Below are positions 49,040 through 62,442 of a stretch of DNA of 64,000 nt, piece after piece (the first letter of the stretch is position 1; every line of letters begins with the position of its first letter). The DNA is from Paramecium tetraurelia (Eukaryota > Ciliophora > Oligohymenophorea > Peniculida > Parameciidae). Location: the NCBI RefSeq assembly GCF_000165425.1, contig NW_001798983.1, forward strand, positions 65,259 through 129,258, given 5' to 3'. Position numbers and translations under genes: made by a program. Under the pieces are notes generated by a model, which saw only the letters and a program-made list of their open reading frames with translations, made no database searches and was not told the origin of the DNA.

Positions 49040-51656
49040 TCATCTTAGATATTTCTCGATGATATATTGTAAACTCATTTTGGTAATTGGTTTTGGCAAC
49101 ACATCGCTCATTAAGCAATTCTAGCACATTTTGATGCACTCTTAATTATCATATGCTGAACACATTACAATTGTAGTTTAATCACATTAATCCCCAAGTA
49201 TCTATTTGATTTTTAGGGATGCTTCAAATCCATTTTACTTAGGCATCTCTATATCCATCAGAATTAATGAATAAAATGGGTGACACTTATTGTTCTAAAT
49301 TCTTTATTAAACTACATCTATAGCTTATTAGCCATTATAAACACTGTCGGCTTGATAATTTAATTCTTATAGGATCATTTTCAAAGCATGATGATTAAAA
49401 GGAATATCATCAGCAATCAAAATCTTATTACATTTACAAATGATTTATTTGATAAATTTAAACTCTCTAGTGGTAAGTTGACTCAATTATCTACTCAATT
49501 AAGCATCTTTCATTATTGTTTCCGATCCTGATCCTTAACTATTGTTATCCTCCAAGAAATCTTCAATAGTAAAGGATATAATTGTGCCCTTATTCAAAGT
49601 TGAATCTATATTTAACCCATTTTATAAGGATGACATGCCTCTAATCAATCTGTTAGCAACCTTTAATCCTAACCCCACATGAAATTGATGATATTCGCTT
49701 TGCAAATTATCCTGTTCAATATTCATTTGCAATTGCCAAAGCTATTCTGATGATAAACCTAATCCAGTATCAATTACTTAAATTAAATACATATTATTTT
49801 TTGCCTCTTATACTTTTAAAACAATTTCACCTTGCTATTAAGTGAATTTGATTGAGTTGTTTAAAAGATTTACAATTACCTATTTCATCCTTTTATAGTC
49901 GTTATTTACCATATGTTTATCTTATGAATTCATTTCTAATTTTAGATCTATATCTTTTTATTTGCAAGCCTAATAATATATTGAAATGCATTCTTGCAAC
50001 AAATCTTCTAAAAAAAACAATTAAAAATCCCAACGAAAATCATTAATCTCAAAAGATGCATAGTCAAGTATATCATTAATTTAACAAAGCAATAAATCAG
50101 TTTGCCATTTTATTGGTTTCAATATATTTTCTTATAGATCTGTATTCACTTTCAACATAACAACTTCCACCAACTATTAAATACAATTTAAAGGCGTTTT
50201 TAGTTCATGAGAAAATGAGTTTAGCAGTTAATTCTGAAAAATGTGTTTACTTTCCTAATCCAATTTAACGATCTTAGATGTCTCATCTAATAAATTTATC
50301 ATAATCTGATCACGAAGCCTCATAAAACGAAATCTAAAACATCTTTTTTTCCCTTTATAATTGAATTGAATTCTATATTTGTTCTATAAATATATGTTGT
50401 GGTGCATCCATAAATTATTAAGAATTGGGAGCAAAATCATTAGACTAATTCAATATACTATTAATAGGATCAATTTATTTTATAAAGTTATCATCAAGAT
50501 TTGGCATGCTCACTCTTTGTTTTTGATTGAATTTGGTTATTAATTGATTAATTCTAGTTTAACTAGGACGAAATAGATTTCCGAGGCTTGTTATTTTTTC
50601 ATTGAAGCATCTTTAAAATATTTTTGATTTCATACTTCATTAGTAGTTCTTTGATGATGATTACAACATTGTCCTCTGTTATTTGAGTATTTGAAGCTCT
50701 CTCTAATAAGATTCTTGCTCTTTTATTCATGTATTAGAAATTATGATCCAATGTTAGGACAACTAACCCAATCGGTAAATGGTCCAATATTTATATTTCA
50801 TTGCTTCTTGTAGTCTATGCCTTGTTTATCAATATTCGCTAGAATTCATTCATTTTGGGAGTCATTAGTTCTAAGTCTAATGATTTAAGGTACTATTCCT
50901 TTCTCTTTTAACACTAGTATGCGATAATAATGAGAGTATAGATTATTGTAGTCGATAAACTCAAATAAAATGTGGAATTGTATGCTTCAAAGGAAATAAT
51001 CATCTAAATTACTGACGAAAATAGCAATTCCAATAAAATGAGTAATTCTAAGTTAGGATTATTTTGAATTAGCTTATAAGCCAAATAAATCCAACTCAAT
51101 TAAAATTGAAAATGTTAATATTCCTTTTGGTTATACCTAGAGTTTTCCTAAATTAGAAGTATTAGTATAAATTAAATGACCTGTTAGAGCTTTGATTATT
51201 TCATGATACAAAATAGTATTGTAAATAATAATATGGAACCATAAATCGATATGGATATGTATTCTTCGAAAATGGCACTGATTATTATAGCTGCTAAAGA
51301 ATTGCATATAATCTAATATATTATTAATTTTAGTTTAATCATTATTAATTTAATTAATTTAGAAATAGATATGATCAAATGCTTTATTTATTATAAAAAA
51401 TTAGAAAATATCAAGATACAATTTCATATGATGAGTGTATTTAGAAAAAACAACTAAATTGCTCCTCTAAATTACTTTCATTAATTCTTCATCTATAATA
51501 TATTTTATGATACTCTTTATCTTCCAGAAATCCTGGCATAAATTAAAATACTTTGGTTCTGAATTTTCATATCCATTTAAATATATTAATAATATTGCTT
51601 CCAGTTATTGGTTAAGATAAGCCTTGATTAGCAACTACTCAAACCTTATAAGCCAT
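49040..51656 (-). CDS. Hybrid sensor histidine kinase 2 (tandem paralogue)
   Basis: Same layout as the neighbouring kinase. Hydrophobic spans and a PAS-type segment (LDHLPIGLVVLTLDHN) precede IFSHELKTPLNCIQQLVE with the phosphoacceptor His, an ATPase region, and a receiver with KCHPFYSLILMDIEMPKQNG, MCSAYD and DVLPKPITK. It differs by an N-terminal extension of about 150 residues (starting MAYK, then AYLNQQLEAILLIYLNGY) joined by 22- and 34-base introns. The stop is 84 bases from the start of kinase 1. Tandem arrangement and shared domain order point to local duplication. Confidence 0.87.
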
Positions 51657-52555
51657 GATTCAAATAATTAATAAATAGGAATATATTAATTCATTAAAAT
51701 CTTCGGAAATTTTAATATTAAGGTTTTATATATTTATATATCTGAATTTTTTTTTTTAAACATATTGTATTTGATATTTGTGACCACCAATATATATCTT
51801 ATTCACATAGTATATATCTTACTTGTAAATTAATCAAGGGCTTTATTAATTTTTAACAGGTGACATCTTTAATTTTTAAATTCTTAAGTAAATAGATTTT
51901 ATATTCGTTAGCTACTTTAATATCAGTCATTTTAGAATAGAAAAATAATAGTTGTACCTGAGTTCTTAAATTCTATCTTTCAAAATTATTTATATAACTA
52001 ATATTATTATCTTTAATTTTTATAAGGATGAATTTTTTTTTTTATAAACTAATTTATATATTTGATTTAACTCCTTTTTTCATGCTCACATTTAAAGTTC
52101 ATCAATTGGTTTAATCCCAGTAAAACTTACCATTCAGGCTATTTCCTTTTAGTTTATTTGTTGGAATTAATTTTTAAAGTCAATATAATTAAATCATTAA
52201 ATGAAATGATATCCAAAGTATATATTTAAGATCTAGTAATTAATAAATTTTGAAACGCTTAAGTCTTTATGAAGAGTATATCTAGAGAAATATTAGCATT
52301 TCTTTTTTCAATTTTGAACTTAAAACAAGAGTTCTAAATCATTAATCCATTGTAGAAAGAAGAAGAATCTCATAATTTACTAAGTATTTGGTTGTTTATT
52401 TTATATATCTATATAATTTAGTTAATTAGTCAAAAGAATGATATTAGCATTCTGAAATGTTTAATTTAAAGTAGTTAGTTATTAATTATAGTATAGAATC
52501 TCTAGATTTCTGGTAATCAATTGAGAGTATTCTATTTTAATTATTATTAAATTGA
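51657..52555. other. Long gap; one weak small frame on the minus strand
   Basis: About 900 bases, the longest low-gene stretch here, with poly-T runs at 51748 and 52027. A possible 51-residue protein on the minus strand (52373 to 52194, starting MRFFFFLQWINDLELLF, then CQYFSRYTLHKDLSVSKF) needs an 18-base intron. I do not call it. The right end should hold the promoter of the SDR pair. Confidence 0.35.
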
Positions 52556-53364
52556 ATGTAACTCGGTTCCAAGACGGTAGCTATAGTAACAGGGGGAGCG
52601 TCAGGTTTGGGTTTGGCCACAGTTGAATTATTACTCTAAAGACAATGCAAAGTTGTGGCAGCAGATTTTAATGAGGTTGAAATATAAATGAATTTGCAAG
52701 GAGAAAGGTGCAGAATTAATAAAGAGTTTTGAGAACGGCAATCTTAGATACTTTAAGTGTGATGTCTAAAACGAAGAGGAGATAAAAAACTTGATTGAAT
52801 TTACAGTCAAAGAATTTGGATAAATCAATTTAGTAGTGAATTCAGCTGGGATCCCATCAGCCTAGATGACAGCAACTAGATCAAGTGTTGCTTCAACATC
52901 TGAAATGAATATATTGTTGTAGATCAATGTTATAGGCACATTCAATGTTTGCAAATATGCTGCTCAGCACATGATAAACTCTAAGGTTAAGGGAGTGATT
53001 GTGAATGTAGCAAGCCTGGCTGGCATTGAAGGCCAAAGAGGTCAAGTGATATATTCAGCATCAAAGGGAGCCGTGATTGCAATGACATTACCTATGGCAC
53101 GAGACCTGGGAAAACATGGAATCAGAGTAGTCGCAATTGCACCAGGAGTAAAACCTTATTGTAAAAATTAATTAGATCATATACACACCTATGTTCGAAA
53201 TGATTTAACCTAAAATTAAAGAACAATTAGAATCTCAAGTGGCTTTGGGAAGATTAGGAGCAGCAAAAGAATTTGCATAGCTAGTTGAAATGATATATTA
53301 ATCAGAGTATTTAACGGGGTGTGTTTTGCGTTTAGATGGAGGATTACGTGTGCCTCATTTATGA
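52556..53364 (+). CDS. Short-chain dehydrogenase, HSD17B10-like (copy 1)
   Basis: 251 residues after introns 52676-52700 (25 bases) and 53148-53175 (28 bases). Classical SDR close to 17-beta-HSD10, the mitochondrial short-chain 3-hydroxyacyl-CoA dehydrogenase. Seen: cofactor loop [21 protein letters not shown] (Asp selecting NAD), VNSAGIP, the catalytic VNVASLAG, then YSASKGAV (Tyr-x3-Lys), APGIIYTPMFE, and C-terminal LTGCVLRLDGGLR. No long N-terminal targeting sequence (MQLGSKTVAIV), so location is open. The first of a tandem pair, 33 bases before copy 2. Confidence 0.93.
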
Positions 53365-53397
53365 TTAATATTATTAATAAATCAGACGTCATTATTT

Positions 53398-54221
53398 ATG
53401 AAATTAGATCAGAATACAGTTTGCTTAGTTACAGGAGGAGCTTCAGGTTTAGGATTGGCTACAGTTTTAGCCTTTTTGGCAAAAGGATGCAAAGTAGTCA
53501 TTGCAGATTTCAATTAAGTAATAGTCTAGTAATACAATTAGGAAGCTGGCGATAAAATTTTATCAGAGTAGAATACCCCCAATTTGAAATTCTTTAAGAC
53601 TGATGTTTCAAATGAAGAAAATGTTATCAAATTGATTAAATACACAGTAAGTGAATTTGGTGGAATTCACATTGTTGTAAATTCAGCTGGTGTCATTTCT
53701 GCTGGATACTTGGTCACATCCAAAGGAACTATTCCAGTCGATGAAATGATGAGAGTCTTGAAAATCAATGTTGTTGGAACCTTCAATGTATCAAAACATG
53801 CAGCCGTAGAAATGATAAAATAAGAACCATAAGGAGAATTCAAAGAGAGAGGTGTGATAATTAATGTTGCCAGTCTTGCAGGCATTGAAGGATAAAAAGG
53901 TCAAACTGTTTATTCTGCCAGCAAGGGAGCCGTGATTGGAATGACATTACCTATGGCAAGAGATTTAGGAAAGTATGGAATCAGAGTTATGACTTTGGCA
54001 CCTGGAGTACTATTATATGTCATAATTTTAAGGTTTTCTAAACTCCAATGGGACATAATTTATCAGAAAAGGTTTTGGCTCCATTGAGAAAATCAGCTGC
54101 TTTGGAGAGATTTGGTTAACCTTCTGAATTTGCTGATTCTGTTATTGGAATATGTTAATGCTCATACCTAACAGGAGAAGTCATTAGACTAGATGGCGGA
54201 AGCAGATTACCAAACTTTTGA
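53398..54221 (+). CDS. Short-chain dehydrogenase, HSD17B10-like (copy 2)
   Basis: 257 residues after introns 53518-53541 (24 bases) and 54007-54032 (26 bases), at exactly the same protein positions as in copy 1 (after ADFNx and after the APG motif). Seen: [73 protein letters not shown]. Catalytic Ser, Tyr and Lys are present. It has an insertion, QEPQGEFKERG, before the catalytic Ser strand that copy 1 lacks, as HSD17B10 relatives usually have. The first intron contains no TGA and is a multiple of three. Confidence 0.93.
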
Positions 54222-54272
54222 GTATCTTAAGCAATAAACATTTATTTTAACATTGTTTATTATATAATTTAT

Positions 54273-57200
54273 TCATAAACTCCATGTATCTTTCTCTCTT
54301 GCATCCAATTCAAATCCAAATTGAATAGAATCAACAACTTTAGGTCCACAATAGATACACTCACTAGCAACAATTTTATCAAACTTTTCTTTGGTTTCTC
54401 TCAATAGCTTCTCTTCATCTGGAGTTAATGTAGATTATGGTCTCTATTCCTATTTTGCTCCTCCAAAAATGTTCATAATTTAGAAAAAGGATTGACCATC
54501 TAAATAGAAAATATAGTCATTTATTACCTTATTATTTTTTACTAGCATTCTGATTGGGATTGGATTTGACTAAAATAGATTACATTGTCATATCATATGT
54601 CTCTATCTATGGAATATTGGCTTGGTGTTGAGGCAAGGATTTAATCTTTGTAACTATGCAATCCTAATTATATTGGATAATTTTACTTTATGAAATCCAT
54701 GATTACAAGGGAATATATAAAATGTATCATTGAATAGTTATTTAGCACAATGATCACATTTTTATTAAGTATCAATGATTAAGAACTTATTTTTTGTCAT
54801 TTTCAATTCATTCTTTAATTAATCTGAATTTGCTGATAGCTTTTTCATTTCATCTTTTAATTTCTCAATCTCTTCATTATACTTCTTAAGAGAATTACAA
54901 ATTTCATCTTTGAATTATTCAATCTTAATGTTTTCATTAAAGTGAGGCAAAAGATCTTCAATCTTAATTTACTAACTATTCTTCGTAAGTTCAATGACCT
55001 TGTCAATATCTTAATTCTAAGATAACAATCTTTCAGCGATCATCATCCATAATTTCTTCTTTTTCTCATCATCATCTTCTGGTTTTTAAGCATACTCCTT
55101 AGCCTTCTCAATCATTCCATAATCTAAAGCTAATGTAACTGATTCAGTATAAAGTGACATCATTCCATAAATAGTGATTTGAGCATCTATACAACTAGCC
55201 TATTTGAATAGTCTTAATGCAAAATCTAAATCAAAGTTTACTTTTTCAGTCTTTTTTAAGATGGCTTCTTATTCCTATAAGTAGTAATTAAGCTTTTCTT
55301 TTTATAATGGCTAAGTTAAGAAGAATATTAGGATGTTATGTATACTTTTATCAGCACAATCTAATTTATTGATGGAATGTTCTAAGAATCTAATTCCAAA
55401 TTCTCTTTTTTCTACAGGAATATTCATAAGACCACCTATGATCTTAGTTTAATCAAACTTCTTAATATTCTTTTATAATATATCTAATGTTTATTCTGGT
55501 TCATGTCTCATAAGAATAAATGAATATTTTTAGATGATTTCCATTGAACTCTTTTCCTTTACATTATTCAAGTTTTTGATGGCTTCTTTATAATTTTCTT
55601 CATTAATATAATGTTGAATGATCATCTCATAATTATTATTGAGTTTAGCATATTCAACACAATTTTACAATCTACCATGACTTACCATAATTTAATAAAC
55701 AAGATTCTAATCTAATTCTAATTTATAAGTTTTCAAGAAGTGATCTAGATCTTCATTTAATTGATTTAATTATTATTTCTTTTCTTTGATATCTTTGTCT
55801 CTCTAAGCATCATTCTCATAATTCCTAGTTTCATGTATTAACTTCTCTTATTCATTCAATCTATAGATCAATAATTCTCCAAGCCATCCCAATACTAGAG
55901 TCCTTTCAATTTCTCCTTTCAAGTTATTGATTAAATGTTTGAGATACTATTCTAATCCAATTCTAGCTTTCATGTCATCGCAATTCAAAAATTTCAAGAA
56001 GATCTCTTCGAAATGTTTTGAAGACTTTTCGTAATATGTTGCAGCTTCATTATATCTTTTCTATTAGAATAGTTGATCTCCACATAATCCTGCAATGTAT
56101 TTAGTGTATTCTGAATTATACTTGTTTGATATCTCATAAGCTTCAACGTACATTTTTTAATCCATCAACAATTTCCATGCTTCCTTATCTTCATCTTCAG
56201 TCTCAATCTTACAAAATGTCCTCTCGGAATAGATCCAAAAGACTTAGCCATCTCTCTCATATTGCATACCCATTATTCTACCCATACCTCTGAGTTCATA
56301 TTTTTAGACTTCCTATTAAGTGATTTTGCTGAATATGGTCAAAGAATCAGCACTCAAAATAAAGTAATGAAAGTCTGTTAATCCAATTTGAACTGGCATT
56401 TCTGAATAATTATTCACTGATTTCAATTGTTTAGCTTATTGTAAAATTGACTCATTCAAATCCTTCTCAGGAAGTGTGAATAAATTTAATGATTTGCCAT
56501 TTGTAAATAGAAATGAATTTTTCTTTTGAGACACAGCCAATAAACTCGTGTGATAACGAGATGGTTATGATTCTGCTCTAGCAACACTTTGAGGGTCTTT
56601 GTATTTGGTAAATAAAATGCTTAAACTGTTTAATCCATAAAAGAAGAACAAACTAAAGTTGGTGGAAACAACAACACAAGCGTATTTATTATTATCGTAC
56701 ATCACTGTGAATTGTTCAATCTAATTGATTTACCTCTCGTTGGGAATGGTGACCATCAATTTTGCTTCTTCTTCTCTTACCTCTGCTTGTCTACAATCGA
56801 TTCTATAAATATAGATTTTTGAATCTTTCGTCGCCAGTAGCATTTCATGAGTGTCAGTTTCATCACATTGATCATCCCAACCCACACATTTGATTTGTTT
56901 TCCCTTTAATTGTTCCATTGATCGGATCCTGTCTGATCTTACATTGATATAAAAGCTTTCCCCGTTGTCTGACACTATCAAGGCATGTGGTCCAAATAAA
57001 AATAACTTCTCTAAGATAATATCCTTCCTCTCATTCTTCTTTCCTCCCAGCAACTTCCCTGTCAAACCACTTTATTGAACCTCTGGCAATTCCATCTACA
57101 CACAATGATCGTCTCTCTCTGGTCTCCATCGATATATGTTATTTTGTCTTGTTATTATCACAAACATATGTGAGGAGATTCCTGCCTACTTTATCTGCTC

Positions 57201-57371
57201 ATTCTTTGGAAAATTGGGAATATCAAATGGCTTATTGACAAACAATTCCACTCTTTATATCTCTTCCTTGTCAAATCCAACATCCTCAGGCTTACATTTA
57301 ACATATACTCATACCTAATCCATGTGATCATCATTAATCCATTGATTATCATCCATTCTACCTTGAAGCAT
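54273..57371 (-). CDS. VPS18: Vacuolar sorting protein Vps18 (HOPS/CORVET core)
   Basis: Core subunit of the HOPS and CORVET tethers that drive endosome-lysosome (here also food-vacuole) fusion. Seen: a beta-propeller-like N-terminus with NNIYRWRPERDDHC, GLTGKLLGGKKNERKDIILEK-like lead and LFLFGPHALIVSD; helical solenoid with DAQITIYGMMSLYTESV, DYGMIEKAKEYA and WMMIAERLL (CHCR-type); and a C-terminal RING, KCDHCAKQLFNDTFYIFPC then NHGFH, followed by CIYCG and ending TWSL. About 1,000 residues, usual for Vps18. A 24-base intron lies at 57291-57314. The start may be MLQGRMDD or the inner Met. Confidence 0.92.
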
Positions 57372-57426
57372 TTTATTTATAATTAATATTAATCAATAGA
57401 TTTCATGTAATAATAAATCAATTTAA

Positions 57427-60400
57427 TCACTCATCATTTGGAATTATAACACTAAAACGATAAGATTTTCTGGGGGTCTCCCATTTTCTTACTAAATCAT
57501 TTATCTTCGATGGCTTCTATTTCAAATTCTTAAAGGATCTTTTCTTGTAAAAGTTGAGCAATTTCAATCTCTGCGTCTTTATTTTTTAAAATTTCATTAT
57601 AAATTCATAAGGATAATACATAAATCGTATTAGCTAGGTAATGGGCTTCATCAGTAAGGTATGATATTTCTACTCTATTTATAATATAATGTTCTCAATA
57701 TTATGATTGACCATGTAGGAGCTGAAGTTCTTGACAACCTCAAATTACTCTATACCTTATTGCGCTTTAAGTGAAAAGTACAAAATTTGTAAATCGTATA
57801 TAGATCTATCAATTGGAATTATTGTCTCCTCGTTGAAAATCTTATTGTACAATAATTCTATATTCTAATAAATACAATCCTGCATATCAATCTTCAATGA
57901 TTCATCAGTATCAATCAAAGGAATTCTTTGATTTTATTGAGAACACATCTTTTTGTATTTTGATAATTTAGCAGTCATAAATTTGTTAGTAGTTATCATG
58001 CATTATTACCTGGTTGATAATTTTAAATTCTATATTGAAGTATTTTCACTCGAAACAATAGAATCATTAACATTTATTTACTTCTAAATTGATATTGCTT
58101 CTCCACTTTACAAAGAACACCTTGGCAATTGAATTGATTCCTATCTTTTAAAATGAAATGTTTTATTTATTGGAGATTAATCATTTATATCAGATTTGCC
58201 ATCATCGAAATCTTGTTCTTGTGTCAATTGTTTTGATAACTAATTCTAAACTAGTTTAGGTTGCTCATTTTAAAAATATATTGCGAATTGTTCTATGATT
58301 TCTCTATCACATCTAGTCGAAAAAGATGTCTTTCCTCTCTTTTTAGATCTCCTAGTATATCTCCTATGTTGATCGTATGAATATTGATATCTTTTGACAA
58401 TCAATTCTCTATCAATACTTAGAGATAAATTTGGACACTCTTTTAATCCATGCGTGTTGATATTGCAAGCTGCACAATATTACCCAAATAGTAAATGTTT
58501 AGGATTTACTTGGAGTACAAATTAATCTTTTAAATTACAATACTTTTAATAATCCTTGGGATATTAGCGTATGATGGACACGAAATCTGACTAGAAATCT
58601 TAGAATATTAATTACCTTGCTTAATACAAGCAAACTCACGTATCCTATTGCTTTGAAGGTTTATGCATTATCATTTTCTTCAATGAATTCTGAGACTTCC
58701 AAGAACTACCCTTGATTCTATACAGATTTTAAGGACACATTAAGAATATTTTGATATTACAATTAGCCTTATTCTACAAAACACAAATGAGGTTAATAAA
58801 CCTCACTTAGAGTGTAAATGGAGAATGTATTCTAAGGCTAAATTATTTTTCTTTTTATAAAAGGTGAAAGAGAATTCTGTAGTTCCAAACTGAAGTTTTT
58901 AAAGAGAAAATCGCAATGTTTGAAAAATACATTATTGGCTTACTTTTTGAGATCCTGTTTCAATTCTTCAGATAATTCATTCAATAAGGTTTCTTCTTAT
59001 TACAAATCGATTTCTGCTTCCTCCTTCCATCTAAAGGTCAAATATTCTCTGATTCTATACTACAAAGAAAAAGGGATATTTCTTTGATGCATATATCTGT
59101 TGATGACTCTAATCTTTCTGCTTCTTTCCATAAAATGTTAGTTGATTTCTTTTATTATAGTGCCGATGGCATTAATACTGTACGAAAACCATAAGCAAGC
59201 ACTTAAGATGAAGAATATTGCAACGATTTTTTCATTCCACGTTTTTGGTATATTATCACCATATCCAATGGTTAGCATAGTGACTATAGCAAAGTAGAAT
59301 GCTTCTAAATATTAGAGTTGCCATTATTAATGATCCAATTCTTTAAAGATGATCCAGGAATTCCCCTAGTTTAATGAACTGTTGAAAAACCATATACAAG
59401 AAAATAAATGGAGAACATAAATCAAATAGATTATCAATTTAAATAAATTGATGAATGCTTTTTGCTTTTTGGTGAAGTATTGGGATTCTTCACTCTTTTA
59501 TAAGGTTTAGTTAATTTGATAGTGTTGAGTCAGAGATATTAATAGCACCAAATATTTAAATTAATTTCCTTCATTTTTAGTAAAGTAGATTAATAAAAAT
59601 ATTAATGCGAAGTCTGAAATTGTCTATAGATTTAAATTCACTTAGATAATTTTCCATCTATCATATACTGCCTATCCACTCAAGTAACAAATAGTATTTA
59701 ATCTCAATATATTATCAACTATTAATATGATGATAATAGTAACTGTGAGACCCAGCAATTTCTCAAATAAAATTTGAGGGTTATATGCAATTTCTAATGG
59801 AATTAATATTAATAAAAGCAACCTAAAAACAATAGTGAAATAGTCCCAAACGATCTTTTTGAGGGATTCAGGATGTACTTATGGGATTTTAGATAGAATC
59901 TCATATATAGACTTTCTGCTTTATTAATATTTCTCTCTAATCCAAATGAGGAAGGGATGTTCATGCGAAGATAGAGTGCTATCACGAAATAATTTGGTGA
60001 CATTGCGTATTTGAAAATGCTAATGATTATTTAATTTAAGAATCTAAATCATCACTTAACTAAATAATATTGATGATACCTATCACTTGAATTATCGTTA
60101 ATTAATTTGATGTGATTTTCATTGACATTTGATAACTTAGTTCTATTGTTCCTAATACGTTAGATGAATCGTTTCAGATAAAAATATTTCATTAAATTAG
60201 TGCCTGTCTTTTTGCAAGTGTTCTTTTTAATATCCTCATCCTAGTTGATTAATGGCTTCGTAATGTGTAAACAATTACCTCACAATTTCTACGAGTGTCT
60301 ATATTTGTTGTTGATTTTATTGTGAAATTATTGGTGCTTGGATTTCTTGTCCTTATTCTTGAAACCAAATCCGCTTCCAAATATTCCTTTTCATATTCAT

Positions 60401-60999
60401 TTTGTTGTTCTGCCTATAATTCTATCTGAAGATTCTCAGGTTATGAACTTAAGGCTGAAAATATTATATCAGTGCCATTCATTTATAAAATTATATACTC
60501 ATTTAAAATCTATTTTTTTCTTGTTGTTATCCATAGAATTGTTTTCTTATTCTCAAAATCCTCTAAACCTCTCCTCTTTAATCTTATCATCATATTCTTC
60601 CTCCCATTTATCACCAAATTAGAATTGTTTTCACAAATTGTGACTTCTGTCTCCCACTTGATTTTTCCCTTCATGTCTCTTTTAAGATTTCAAAAAAAGA
60701 TGGTTCCCAAAGGACAGACAATATTGTTGCCAAAATATTATAGATAACATGTGTTCCTCTCAATATAAATGGCATTTTTCTCCTTTCTTTGAACTTGAAG
60801 ATCTAGTTCAACTTAGTAATTGAATTCTTTTCTCTTTATATAATCTAGCTTATTTATATTGCCATCTCTATAATTATAGGTTTCAATGATCTTATCCAAT
60901 TTTTACAACCTTTCTCCTCTATTGTAATTCTCTTTTTACCTTTTTAGTCTGATTTCTTTAACTTTTTGCTGAATACAATCTTACTTAATCTACTCTCAT
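57427..60999 (-). CDS. Voltage-type K+ channel with CNBD and zinc-knuckle-like tail
   Basis: Six-span K+ channel of the EAG/HCN/CNG class, abundant in ciliates where it shapes swimming. Seen: first span near IWDYFTIVFRLLLLILIPLE, later spans, an S4-like segment, the pore with MLTIGYGDNIPKTW (selectivity filter TIGYGD), the S6/C-linker QYRIREYLTFRWKEEAE, a CNBD remnant (FKAIGYVSLLVLSKVDF), then YCAACNINTHGLKECP, a C-x2-C-x4-H-x4-C knuckle. The C-terminal tail is Arg/Lys/Ser rich and ends VIIPNDE. The N-terminal 250 residues are polar. The first ATG at 60999 is not in the best downstream frame, so the start is uncertain and several introns are unresolved. Confidence 0.82.
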
Positions 61000-61103
61000 T
61001 TTATAAAAATTTAAATTTCCTTATATATGTGGAAATATAAACATCCACGTAGATGGATCCATTCTTTTAGTATGCTTATTAATAAATAATATATTATTGT
61101 AAT

Positions 61104-62359
61104 ATGTTAAAACAAACCAAGGATAAGTCACTTTCATAACTAATAGTAGAGTTATAATAGAAATATTAAGATGAGAATGACCAATCGAATTTATTCTAGA
61201 AACTTTATCAATAATAAGTGGAATAAGAAAGTTCTACAGAATCATCCAATATTGTTCCTCCTATTTTTTCGGGATCTACTGGTTCCTAATCCTCCAATTC
61301 ATAGGAAGGTATAAAACTTCTTGTATAAAGGAGTGGAAAAAAAAATAAAGAAAGCAAAAAAAAGTCAAAATCCTAATAAAGGAACTCAGGATGAGAAACA
61401 ACTTTAAACAGAGACAAAAGATAAAAAAACTCTATTAATGATCCGTAATAGAATATCAGCATAAAATTCCAGAGATAGGAAGAAAGCCTACCTCTAAAAT
61501 TTGGAAAGGGATTTTTAAAAATAGTCTCATTATCTCCAAGAATTAACAGAATAGGTTAGTCAATTACAACAGTAATTGGAAGAAGCTCAAAAACTTAATT
61601 AAAATTTACAATCCTATTAGTAGAATCTACTTTGTGTAAATTGTGGTAGCAAGCAATTTGTCTTTGAAGAGGAAGCGCCTATTTCTGTTTCCAAGAATAG
61701 AACATTGGGCAATTTGGGATTTTCATTCATAGTTATACTCACTATTTTTGCTTGTCTCTCTATTAACTTTGATACTACGCCTTAAAACTTAAATATTTCT
61801 CCATAAATATAGACAGAGAAACCGTTCATCAAAGAGATAAATAATACAGACCAGCATTATGGAATCTTGAAGTAGGTTGAAAATAGTAGGATTAAAGGGG
61901 TAACCTAACTAATGGATTACAATTCAGAATACAATTACAAATTGTATGATACTACTTATGAGGCCAACTTAAATACAAAAGTTAGTTTTGTCAACGAAAT
62001 GATAAATTATAATAAAGAGAGGGCTAAGTAAAATAATGGTTAGGCATTAGCCCCTCTCAACTATCATAAACCATAAGTAGATTCATTTTATTGTCCAACC
62101 GTTTATAAGTATGACAACCAAACTTAAAAGTAATTTAATATAATAAGTTAGTAAAATACAGGTCAAATACTAGGATGAATAATGGATTCATTTAGTTATT
62201 CCAAAGAATAATGTCAACATATTTTATCAAAATTAAGATAAATCAATCATATTGAAAGAAACATATCCAGATTAAGATGTTGATATGAGAGAGAAGTATT
62301 AGGAAATTTGGTGTTAAGTTAAAAGTAAAGATGACTTTTATCTTGAAACATTGATTTGA
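61104..62359 (+). CDS. Membrane-anchored bZIP transcription factor (ATF6/CREB3-like layout)
   Basis: 403 residues after 22-base introns at 61309-61330 and 62109-62130. Seen: an N-terminal Ser/Gln-rich part (activation-type); a basic region RNRISAQNSRDRKKAYLQNLE (residues about 105-125) carrying the N-x2-A-x2-S/C-R-x-R core; a Leu zipper continuing through ELTEQVSQLQQQLEEAQKL; then one hydrophobic span (GFSFIVILTIFACLSI) and a C-terminal domain of about 190 residues (lumenal by analogy) with YNYKLYDTTYEANLN. This order is that of ER-stress factors released by proteolysis. That mode is inference. Both introns are needed for frame. Confidence 0.85.
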
Positions 62360-62442
62360 TGAGGTAGACATCTACTATCAATTATTATAAATAATTTATA
62401 AAAATCAACACTTTTATTTTTTTAACTTCAAAAGCGATGTTA

